Source of the DNA: Cryptomeria japonica | Taxonomy: Eukaryota > Streptophyta > Pinopsida > Cupressales > Cupressaceae | Assembly (NCBI RefSeq): GCF_030272615.1 | Contig: NC_081410.1 | Span: 290,779,957 to 290,843,956 of the forward strand | Direction: 5' to 3' | DNA length: 64,000 nt | Shown here: piece by piece, positions 50,024 to 60,619 of the stretch | Layout of the letters: every line of letters begins with the position of its first letter | Numbering within the stretch: the stretch's first letter is position 1 | Notes under the pieces: generated by a model | What the model was told of the DNA's origin: nothing | Database searches by the model: none | Seen by the model: the letters and a program-made list of their open reading frames with translations, nothing else | Made by a program: the position numbers and the translations under genes

Positions 50024-51053
50024 AATACCTCGAGTATAGAGATTGCATCTGGGACTAAGATTGAAGATAACATTTTTCATTTGAATGCTAGTGAGAGAAG
50101 TTGTTTGATTTCTAAGATAGATGAGAGTTGGTTATGGCATAGAAGAACATGTCATGTAAACTTTAATTCACTAATCAAGATTAGTTCTACACATGTTATT
50201 AGAAATCTACCTAGGATTGCTAAACTTGTTAATCTGGTTTGTAAGGAGTGTCAGTTGGGTAAGCAAACAAAAATTTCTTTCAAGAACAAATGGTATACAT
50301 CAGATGGATTGCTGGATCTTGTGCATACTAACCTATGTGTACCTACAAATGTTAAAAGTGTGTAAGGAGATAGATACTTTATGTTGCTAATTGATGATTA
50401 TTACATGATGATGTGGGTTGTCTTTTTCGAGAAATTAGAAGCATTTGAGAAATTCAAGATATTCAAAGCTAAAGTTGAAATAGAGGCCGGATTGAAGCTG
50501 AAGTGTCTAAAATCTGATAGAGGTGGAGAATTTTGTTCTGGTGAATTCAATTAAATTTGTGAGATGCATGGAATCAGAAGACGGCTTTTTGCTCCTAGAA
50601 CCCCACAGCGGAATGGTGTTGTTGAAAGGAAGAACCATACTATTTTGGATGGTGCAAGGACTATGTTGATTGAAGGAAATGTTTCGAAGATCTACTAGAG
50701 AGAAGCCATTAGCACTGTAGTCAACACATTTAAAAGAGTTCATATCAAAGGTCATATTGGTAAGACCCCTTATAAGCTTTGGTTTGGTCATGTTCCTACT
50801 ATGAAATATTTCAAAGTTTTTGGTAGAAAATCTTATATCATGAGAGATGAGGATATTGGAAAGTTTGATGCTAGAAGTGATGAAGGTATCTTTTTGGGAT
50901 ATTCCACAAAGAGTAAAGCATATCTATGCTATAACAAGAGACTGAAAAAGATTGTTGAGAGTGCATGTGTGAAGGTGGATGAGAACCTCGGAAAGGAGAT
51001 CATAGCTTATGATGAAGGTTGGAATGTTGTTTTAGCTCCTATTTAGCCTGAAG
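50024..51053 (+). pseudogene. Element I integrase region, cut off by element E
   Basis: Continues I's pol after K: DESWLWHRRTCHVNFNSL and CKECQLGKQ (zinc part), HTNLCVP (first catalytic Asp now Asn), then, after stops, a diverged GGEF box and RNGVVERKNH (conserved Glu present). The integrase C-terminal end has IGKFDARSDEGIFLGYSTKS and NKRLKKIVESACVKVDENLG up to the junction with element E. Stops at about 50363, 50555 and 50698. No RT is present; the remainder presumably lies beyond E, outside the window. Confidence 0.87.
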
Positions 51054-51980
51054 TGTTGGAATCTAATAACACTGAGAGGGAAGGGTGAATCAGTCTTATA
51101 CCAAAATGATTAATTTAGCCTTATTAAAACATGCATACACCAACGGGTATACCGATACATATAGAATTGAAAGAAGTAAAGCAACCAATAAGCCAATCAG
51201 ATAAATGAGAATCATAACATAGATTTATATGTGGAAAACCTCAAAGAGTAAAAACAACAGTGGGATTTGTGACCCACAATATCAATCCATTGGCCATGTG
51301 AAGAGATATTACAAAATATGAGGGGCTTGCACTTGCAGGAAGGCTTACAGCCTAGAGCACACTGCTCAATCATAAAAGGAACCTCACTGACTACATAAAA
51401 TTCCAGACTACAATACAGAGAAGTGTGAATTGCTAAGATAGCATCTTCTATGCCAGAATATAGTTCTGGTTTAAACTCTGTCTGTTCCGGTCTGAAACCC
51501 TAAACCCTTTACCGGAATAACCCTTACATGAATTTCCTCACATACATGATCTCTCTAATATATTTTGTATCATATTACATCGCATATCCATAATCTCCTA
51601 TCTCATATCTATGTCAAAATAATCTATCAAATTGACCTATATACCCTATACAAATTTACATGCCTTATGTCGCCTTACAAAGATATATACAATATCAAAT
51701 TACATGTCGGCCAGATATCATAAATGCATAAACATTAAAATCAATTTTCGATGTCGGATCCAAGATATGTCGGCCTCCAATACCGATAACCTTTACTAAA
51801 CCATGTCGGCCTGCATTGCTGGTGACCAAAGAAATCCTTCTATCCTGTCGGTGTCAGTGTAGTATCTATGAAGTTCTTGTCGGTACACAACTAAACCAAA
51901 GTATGAAGTCAGAACACAATACCATGTTGCTATCAATGACAACATACTAAAACCAACCAATTGAGTGTAAATTTCCAACA
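51054..51980 (-). repeat. Element E 3' LTR
   Basis: 927 bp; plus strand starts TGTTGGAATCTAATAACAC and ends TTCCAACA. It is the inverse of D's LTR (same CTCTCAGTGTTATT end), with moderate divergence. Next to it the minus strand reads TTGCCATCAATGCCAAAGG followed by GGAGAT (polypurine tract). Confidence 0.9.
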
Positions 51981-53255
51981 ATCTCCCCTTTGGCATTGAT
52001 GGCAACACTCATGTAAAAAATGGTCAAGGTTTCATCTGTCGATTTCATCCTACCCTGCTCCCCCCGAGCTAAATATGCAAAATACTCCACATCTCCATGA
52101 CTCCATAACTCCACCCAATGTATACAACTCATTTTATTCTTTTTCACATCTATACTACTCCCCCTTTGACATCAATACCATCAAAAATTCTAAAAAGAAT
52201 GTCAAAGAATAAGAACTGTACAATGAATATCCCAAAAATGTCTTAACGAAGCTTGACAAATTTCAAAATTTTTGGATAAGTCTTCTCCAGTAGCTCAAGA
52301 TAAGTATCCCAATTTATTTTGAATGTGTCAGAAATAGATAAAATTCCACTAAATATATGTGCAAAAGACTCTTTCTCATTTACCTCTGTCGGTGTGGGCT
52401 TTCCCACCATATCCATGCATTCTTTCTTCTATACACTGAGTGAATCCAACCGGGGACTCACCAAGCCTCTCAGACTTCTGGCTCTTCTTATTATTTTGTC
52501 TCTTTCCTTCTCAAGAACAGAAATTTGGTTCTCCAAAATCAAAGTTTGACCATCAATTGATGTAGTCAATGAAATTAAAATGTCAAAAGAATTAGCCATA
52601 CTTGCAATTTTCTCCTAAATATCTTTTATCATTTTATCCATGTTAGTTGTAAGTATTTCAATGTTACAACATACCCTATATATATTTGTACATTGCTTCA
52701 AAGAATTTTCTATTAGTATCAGCTTCTCATCAATTTTTTTCTTCTCTGATTCAATTACCTGATTAAATGCAGCTCTCTTAGCCTAAATAAATGTCTCTAG
52801 TGCTTGTCAATTTGAAATTTGTTGTAAGGATTGGAAATCCTTTGAAATGTGCTCAGTAATTAACTTAAGCTTGTCGGATGGGCTCGCTTCATTTTCAATC
52901 TTACACTCTAGGACCAGTCTGTGTAGAACAGTGATTGATTGATCAATAATCTCTTTATCTGTGGATCCCTCCTTCATTAATTTTTGTGCTGCCATCATTG
53001 TTGAGCTTTTTAATTGCAATCAAGGTTGGAATACTAGTTCACAACTGAGGGATTTTTATCCATACTAAGCAGCCCTTCATGAACTAGAAGCTACATTTAA
53101 TTATCAACCCAGGGACGTGAACTTGAAATGAGACAGCATTGTATATGCACTATGGAAGCCTTCTAAGCTATTATATCAGTTGTGTATAGAAAATAAACTC
53201 CAAATAATAAATTGAATTGAGAACATGACAATGCTGGAAATAAAACCAACTACAC

Positions 53256-53476
53256 AACAGTGGCTACAGGAAGACTGGTTATTTGCAACAGCAGTGGTTG
53301 TAGGATGACTAGTTATTTACAACAACAGTGGCTTACAGGATGACTGGTTATTTGCAATAGTGGTGGCTATAGGATGACTGGTTATTTGCAATAGCAGTGG
53401 TTGTAGGATGACTGGTTATTTGCAATAGCAGTGGCTACAGGATGACTAGTTATTTGCAACAGTAGTGGCTAGAGGA
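53256..53476. repeat. 34-bp minisatellite, about 6.5 copies
   Basis: Head-to-tail units of 31-35 bp with core GTGGCTACAGGATGACTGG then TTATTTGCAA. Neighbouring units differ by a few bases. No unique spacers between units. Confidence 0.92.
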
Positions 53477-54537
53477 CGATTATTCTAAGACTAGTGAAAT
53501 TAAATATGCTGAGAAAAAAACCTATCATAACCAACTCACTAATTAGAGTAAAGAATAATGAATAAAAATCTAAAGTATGATGAAATCACAGTTCTTCAAG
53601 TGGCCCTTGCTTGAGTTGCTTCAATTTGTCATTAGCATTCCATCTTCAATAGACAAGCTTCAATTCTTAAATAATATTTTTATTGCAAATCAAATATTAC
53701 ATGGACATGTATCAAACTTTCTGATTGAAATTGGACACCATTAACAAGACTCAACACTAACTGGATACTCTCTACACTATTCTCAACACTACTTTCAACA
53801 CTACTTTCAAAATCTCAAATTTATGCTTGAGGCTTGAGAGTTGAAGTAATTACAAACTCAACAACTAATTACAAATTCTATTTCTCCTGTGACAACAAGG
53901 AGATGACTTATTCTATTCATGACTGATAATAAATATTAAATTAACAAGAGTTGAGAGAGTTCTAATCCTCTTCAAACTCTACAACCATTAAATGCACTCA
54001 TGGCTAAAAATGTGTACAAAAATGTTATAATTATTTATGAATCATCAAATATTGTTTCCACAATATTCTCCAATTTTTCTTGACTTCAATAACTCCAAAT
54101 ACATTAGCTCGTCAAGAGGTAGAAGAGTCCAAGTTGAACTAGAACTCAATCCTTAACTACTGCCTGAAAATATGCTAGTTTGTCTGAATCAACTTCTGGT
54201 GAATTCTTCTCATTAACTATTGTGAATCAGCTCAAATGGTTTAAACCCAGTTAATATATCCTTTCAAGAATTCCAAATCATTTTGAAAATATTCATTTCA
54301 TTAAGAAACAAGTGAGATATGCTCTATTTTACTGAAACTTGTCTTTTGATTTTTTTGCAATTTCAGTCAACTGCTAGATCTATCAATTGCCAACTTGCTC
54401 CTCTTCCTTTCTATCTATATGAATGACTCAAACAACTCAAAAACAAAATGTTAATCCTTATTAAGTAATTTACATTCAATAATAACCATTTATTATAATA
54501 TTTTATCATCTTTTAGCATCAACTAGCTAGACACTTA

Positions 54538-55328
54538 TGTTGGCATATGCACACTCCAATGAGACATTGTAGGTGATTGAAGGTTTTGTCATTGATGGCA
54601 ACCTTACAATCCTATTCCACCAGCACCAACAAAGTTAGATTCTACACTAGCACACAAACCACTGGCACCGGCAGTGAAAGGAAGCGTACCGGCACAGAAG
54701 CCGACAGGAATTTTGTTGTTAATATATTTTGTTTATTATTGTAAAATTATTGTAAGCTGACTTGGCAAGTTGTAAAATGACTCTTATATAAGAGAGATCA
54801 TTGTAGAACATTTTAATGAGAGATAGAGGAATGTAATTAGGAAAAATAAGGCAGACCTATTATGCGAAATATAGCTTAAGGGTTTATGTAAGAAGCAGAG
54901 CAGAAACCAGTACTGGATCTGGCATTATAGATGCTATTTTGAAGCAGTACAAGACACTAGATTTATATAATCCATTTTGTAAGTCAGTGAGACTCCCTAT
55001 TTTGTATTTGAGCAGTAAGCTCTAGGCACTTGGCCTTCCTGCATGTGCATGCCCCTCTTGTAGCAGTAATATTCTCTTATTGGCCAGTAAGTGAATATTG
55101 TGGGTCACAAATCCCACCGAGGTTTTTCCCACACTAGGTTTCCTCATTAAAATATTGTTTTATGGTTTGTTTTTCATGTGGTTGCTTTTGTCTCTGTTTT
55201 TTGCATTTCTTTTTGTTTACCGGTACATAGTATTAATATGCTCTACATGTTTTAAGTTAAGAAAATCTTACAACGGGTTAGATATGATTCACCCCCCCCC
55301 TCTCTCAGTATCTGTGGGAATCCTAACA
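54538..55328 (+). mobile_element. Solo LTR N inside insert M
   Basis: 791 bp from TGTTGGCATATGC to CCTAACA, with ACTTA on both sides (54533-54537 and 55329-55333). It carries the ATCCCACCGAGGTTTTTCCC box near 55110 and the ATTCACCCCCCCCCTCTCTC box near 55288, placing it with the copia LTRs of this window. No internal region follows. Confidence 0.9.
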
Positions 55329-58297
55329 ACTTATATGCATATCAAACATCATTAATCCTAGTTAATGCTTCACAAAAACAAGGTAATGTTTGGAAATTAC
55401 TTGGAAGGACATTATAAACATGAGGTAAAGTATCACAAAACATGAAATAATATGGTCAATTTATAGGCTCATCAATCATCATGAGTTCAGTAGGACTCAT
55501 CTCTATGATGTTTTTCTTTTTGACTTGTGAGGTGTCAATTGACAACAATGATAGACCAACTATCGGTTCCCTACTGGATTCTCCTTTCTTCTCTTCTAAA
55601 TATTTATCCTTTATAACCTCCTCACTTGCATCGGTGGCTTCGCCACTTGGTGTAGTCTATGTAACTATGGGTTCCGCTATATGAAATGTAACCTCAACCT
55701 GTACATTTGTATCTGGAGGACTATTATCCTTAATATTAGTATCCTGTACAATATTATCTTGTTCACTCTCTGTATTAACCAGTATCTCAATATTTGTCTG
55801 TACATATGTATTTACCGGGGGCTCAATTTCCACTATCTTAATATTTTTTTTAACTAAGGGTGAAGTACCCATAATCCCCTTTCCTTTTCCTTCAACTGGG
55901 GTATCTACAATGTTTGTCTTGGTTTCCGGTGAAGTAAAGAATCCTCTATTTTCTCCAAGAAATTTAACCCATGCTTTTTGAGTCTCCTTTATTATTTCAT
56001 TTACTCTTCCTAGCATTGGACTAGTTATCCTATGTTTGCTATTGAAAACTTTTATGTCTACCACCTCAAGTGTCTTTTCCATTTTATTTGGAGCAATAGT
56101 AACACAGATAGATAATAGCTATTGAATTTTAATATGTTTATCTTCTTGCATAACTAACAGTCTTCTAGCATCTAACATATTATACAATTCAGTCGGTATT
56201 TGATTTTCTATTTCTATTAAGGATTTCTTATAAATATCGAAGCATAATAATACTACTTCCTCTACCTCTTTTTGTTCATCATCCTCTAAGTGTTCATAAT
56301 TAAATTGAACATTCTTCAACATGTCATCTTTAGTGATTTCATCTACTAATTCTGCACAAGTTTTAGGTGGTATGATAGTCACATTACCAGATTCAATTTC
56401 TAAGTTGATGTCACTCTTCTTCTTCCTCTTTGCAGTACCGGATGTAGCTGAAGGGGTTGCCTTTGGTGCTTTCTTTTGTGTTGGTATTTTGATTATAACC
56501 TTCTTGACCAGTTGCTTCTTAGCTTATGCCTTTGTTTCCTCTTATTTCTTTCTCACAGCCCTCTTAAATTCCAACGGTGTATCATCCTCAAATTTTGATT
56601 CAGCAGTAATAGGCTCAATATGAACTTCAGGATCCTTCTTCTTTTTGTCTTTCTCCAGGACAGCATCAATTAATTCTTTCATGTCCTTTGAGACCTTCTC
56701 AACAAATTTTCTTGCTTTCCCTTTCTGTTTCTCTCTTTTCTTCTGGTTGAACTCTTTTTCAACCTCTTGTGTTTTCTATTGTGCAGTACCATAGGGTTTC
56801 TCTGCCTCATCAATTGGTGCATCAATCAGCATTTTTGCATAGGCATCAAGAATCTATGCATCCACCTCATAGCCCATTTCCTCAATCCAAATCTTTCAGG
56901 GTTTAATTACTTCCATAAGTGTCTCATCCTTATTTACCATGAATCATATGTCGATTGAATATTTTTCTAAAATATGCTCAGGCACCCTTACCCTAGACCT
57001 CATAGATTTCTGGAATGCTTTAAAATACCCCCATACCTTATCATCTCTCTGACTTCCTAAAGAAGCAATTGATTGTTTCAATTGTCTCCCTATTGAGATG
57101 TCAAATACCCATTGCCTCTTACCAAAACTAAGTGTATCATTCATGAAATATAATATCAAGCAAACTATTAAGTTGCCATACCGGAATGTACCCTTCTTTT
57201 GACCCTTAATCTTCCCTATAATTATTAACAACTCATCTAGCATCCAACCGCATAGATCTAATTTTACATTCTCTCTCATCATTTTGTATGCAGCCAAAAT
57301 GCATGAATTAGAAACAAAATTTAATCGATTTGACTAAGTTACCTTATAACTGATGATCATGCTACCTAATATAATGTTTGTGTTAGTGATAGTGATCACT
57401 TTCATTTATCTTTTGTCAGATGTCACGCTGGTGATCTTTCTCATGAAATCATTTGAAACTTTTTTTTCCGGATGTTACCCAACCGATGGTAAAGCAGTGA
57501 TTGTCTGGATGGCTTCCTTGGTGATTTTGTAAGGTTCGTTTATCCATATAAATTCCCCATGTACTTGGCTCAAAACATATCTAATTATCTCATTCTTGAA
57601 TTTTGGAATATCCAGAATGTCGGTAAATCTTAGGTCTTCAATATGCTTGTATGCCAATTTGATCTTTCCAGATTCTCCCATCAGCTCACTCAAATACATG
57701 CCCTTAATTTTAGAAGTTCCCAAGTCCTTGATGTGATAGTGAATATATGCCCTAACATTCTCTACATAGACAACTCCCTCTGGAACATGAGAAAATGCTC
57801 CAATTGAATCTTCCAGGGTAGCCACATGTGGATACCGCTTGAAAATTGGCCTGGGGCGGTCCTTGACCTCTACTACAGTTAGGTTTGCAACAAAAATAGG
57901 AATAGATGATGATCCTTCTTCCATGTTTAAATATAAATACCTTTTGATCACTCTCAGTGAAAACCTCCAACAAATTCTTCCAGACGCCAGTGAAATCGCT
58001 CAAGAATAAATTTGATTGCTCTTAATTGCCTTTGATTTCTCTTAGTCACTCTGAATCGCTCTGAAATCGCTATGAATGAAAGGTGATCAACAATAAATTC
58101 AATTTGACCTTTTAACCTTTGAGAAAAAACCCTAATCTTCCATTGACATAAATGACTATTGGTGAAAGATAACGGATCTTGCACAGAACACATCCATCCT
58201 GGATAATAGTCTCCAATATCTGCAACATCTTCCAGAACCTCTTCCCAGGGCATATGTAGCATCTTCATGAATTTTACCTACCCCTAAGGCATCTACC

Positions 58298-59404
58298 TTA
58301 GTTACTAGATGAGCTCCCTATCGGTGCAAGAGTAGCCTCTTCTACCAGATAAGTAACCAAGACATTCTCATCTGATGATTGTTCTTTAATATTTCTAACC
58401 CATCTCTGAGTATGATCTTGTCGGATTTCACTAACCTTCTCTTTTCCTTTCTCATTTGATCCTCCATTACCAACCGATGGATTTATGCTTCTACAAAATT
58501 TAGCAATATTTCCAACCTCATTACATGCATAACATGTAATATTATTCCTTTGAATTGCTTTGCTAAAACCGATGAAATTGCTTGACCTACATTGATTATC
58601 CATATGTCCAAATTTTCCACAAGCATAGCATTTAATATTCATTCTACAATCTTCTATTTTATAACCATACTTATTGCATTTGAAACATTTATTAGGAGAA
58701 GAATCAGTATTCTGATTTTCTCTATTTCTGCATTGCCTAGCCATATGGCCAAATCTATTGCAAACAAAACATATATCATTGAATTTATAAGCATTAAATT
58801 GCTTTATGGTTTTTATCTTCATTAGCAGTACCGGAACTCTATCCTTGCTCAAATCCAAGTCCACTAGAATCACCAATCTGACTTTGTCTCTTCAATAACT
58901 CATCTAGTTGTGCTAAGCTGATCTTAAATTTTTCTATATACTCACTTGCAGTACTTAAATCTTCTCTCAGAATTATCATTTTTCTTTCAAGCTCTTGTTC
59001 ATTACTCTAAGATTGTACCAAATCAGTTCTCAATGTATCATTCTCATGAACCAACCTACCACATTGTTCTTTAGGGATACAGCAAGATTTTCTTCCTTCT
59101 TCTCTTTGTCCTCAATCTCCTTAATCCTCATAGTTATAACTTACATTTCATTTTTCATAACCATGTTCTCCTAGCTCAATTTCTAACATTGTTCCTTAAG
59201 TGCATATTTTTCTTCATCATCCTAACTTTGAAAAAGTTCCATCCTCCTAGCTTGAATAGATGATAGCCTCTCTTGTAGGACAAGAATGAATTCCTTAGTA
59301 GAATTCAATTCATCTTGTAGCTTTAAGTTATTCAACCTTTCAGCATCATAATCTTCAAGTGTCATCTCAATTTTCTTCTCCAAAGCCATATCCATGGATT
59401 CCAT
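58298..59404 (-). pseudogene. Element E gag-like protein: coiled coil plus four CCHC knuckles
   Basis: Starts MESMDMALEKKIEMTLEDYD at 59404, upstream of the equivalent start in D. An N-terminal coiled-coil-like part (LKLQDELNSTKEFILVLQER) is followed by a stretch with stops and a frame break (about 59220-58880). The C-terminal part is open (58876-58298) and has four knuckles: CFVCNRFGHMARQC, CFKCNKYGYKIEDC (His replaced by Tyr), CYACGKFGHMDNQC and CYACNEVGNIAKFC (His replaced by Asn). D and E have lost different residues, so the parent had four intact CX2CX4HX4C knuckles. It would act as an RNA-binding nucleocapsid. Confidence 0.85.
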
Positions 59405-59448
59405 TTTCAGGATCTTCCTCAAGTTGTTAAACTTCCTCCGAGACACGA

Positions 59449-59461
59449 GGCTCTGATACCA
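59449..59461 (-). promoter_or_regulatory. Element E primer binding site
   Basis: Minus strand TGGTATCAGAGCC, two bases inside the 5' LTR edge: the canonical initiator-Met tRNA PBS of plant copia elements, intact here and changed by one base in D. Confidence 0.9.
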
Positions 59462-59463
59462 AT

Positions 59464-59538
59464 TGTTGGAATCCAATAACACTGAGAGGGGGAGGTGAAT
59501 CGGTGTTATACCGAAATGATTAATTTTAGCCTTATTAA
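59464..59538 (-). repeat. Element E 5' LTR, 3' end only
   Basis: 75 bp matching the 3' end of the E 3' LTR (51054 onward). The match stops at 59539, where element H begins. Confidence 0.85.
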
Positions 59539-60563
59539 TGTTGGTATTTTGGTATGGTTTTGTCATTGATGTCAACACCTACTGAATACAAGCACTTTGA
59601 AGATCCAGCAACATTCATCGGCAAGCAAGTAAATTGTGCAACAGTTACTGGCATATGGTTCACCGACAACATATATTGTCCACTGGTACCTGGAATGATA
59701 TAGAAGACACTTGGTAATGTCGAAGACATCGTGTGGACACTTTGTTTTGAAGAATTAATCATTGGTATATTCATATTTGCATATTTGCTTTTACCGGCAA
59801 ATAGGTCCAGGTTATCAAGGGTTACACCGACAGGTTCATCTTTTCTAGATCAGCATAGCACGCTATGGAGATGATTTATTATTGTTGTAAATGCATTAAG
59901 CCAACATGTTTAATCAGTTATTGCATCGGATATTATATTGTATGGAAAATGTTTTATTGTAATATCTTGTAGAGCCGACCTACTAAAATTGGTCTTAGGG
60001 TATGGTATAAATGTAAGATCTTATTTGTAAGATCAAGTGTGGAATGCAAAAAAGAATTGAGTGAAGGTATATGCGAGATCAAGAAGGGATATACATGAAG
60101 ACATCATTTGAAGGTGAAGTTAGGTTTTTGTAAAAGCATATCAGCATTACACTTGTACTGAATCCAACATATGAAGATGTTGTTTTGTGCAGTACATTCT
60201 TATTGGATTTAACCATCCAACTGTAGTCAGTGTGACTCCCATTTTGTGATTGAGTAGTGAGCTCTAGGCTGTTGGCCTTTCTACACTTACTATCTATAGT
60301 AGTATCATCTAATTGTGGGTAAGGTTTCCCACCGTGGTTTTTCCCCTTACAGGGTTTCCACGTACAAATATTGGTGTTATGTGTTATGTTTATGTTTCAT
60401 GCATTAATCCTTACTGGTATAGCAATTTACTGTTAACACTGTCTACTGGCATACTTAACTGGTTTAATGGTATTAAGCATTAAGTTGGTTAATTAGTTTT
60501 GATTTGAATATATTAGACAACTGATTCACCCCCCCCCCTCTCAGTTGTCTCTGGGACCTAACA
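59539..60563 (+). repeat. Element H 5' LTR
   Basis: 1025 bp, TGTTGGTATTTTGG to GACCTAACA. TATAAAT near 60006 is a candidate TATA box. The CCCACCGTGGTTTTTCCCC box is near 60330 and the ATTCACCCCCCCCCCTCTCA box near 60525. Confidence 0.87.
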
Positions 60564-60565
60564 AT

Positions 60566-60578
60566 TGGTATCAAAGCC
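60566..60578 (+). promoter_or_regulatory. Element H primer binding site
   Basis: TGGTATCAAAGCC, two bases after the LTR. One mismatch from the canonical initiator-Met tRNA PBS. Confidence 0.88.
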
Positions 60579-60619
60579 TAGTCCTCTTTTACAGAAGTTT
60601 AACAACTTGAGGAGATCCA

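Larger units (their letters stand above)
52999..55474. mobile_element. Insert M in element E ORF2
   Basis: Starts TGTTGAGC and ends GGCTCATCA, flanked by ATCAT at 52994-52998 and 55475-55479; removing it restores the ORF2 alignment with D near 22350. Without nested solo LTR N it is about 1.7 kb. It has no coding content and includes a 34-bp minisatellite. Probably a solo LTR or small non-autonomous LTR-type element of an unidentified family. Confidence 0.75.
52245..57924 (-). pseudogene. Element E ORF2: unknown long protein, split by insert M
   Basis: Homologue of D ORF2 from MEEGSSSIPIF at 57924. Open to 57475 (KIKGMYLSELMGESGK, YKITKEAIQTITALP), where D already has a stop at the position of SQVHGEF, so E preserves the ancestral reading there. 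Then come 57297-56944 (GTFRYGNLIVCLILYFMND), 56382-56119, 56082-55657 and, beyond insert M, 53019-52807 (AQKLMKEG, EHISKDFQSLQQISN) and a last part to about 52245 (RARSLRGLVSPRLDSL). Several stops and frame breaks. Conservation of the same protein in two independent, diverged copies argues that it belonged to the element and was not incidental. Confidence 0.8.

Noticed and set aside
53256-53476. Regular short repeats resembling a CRISPR array
   Set aside because: Units are directly head to tail with no unique spacers, in plant retroelement DNA; it is a minisatellite.
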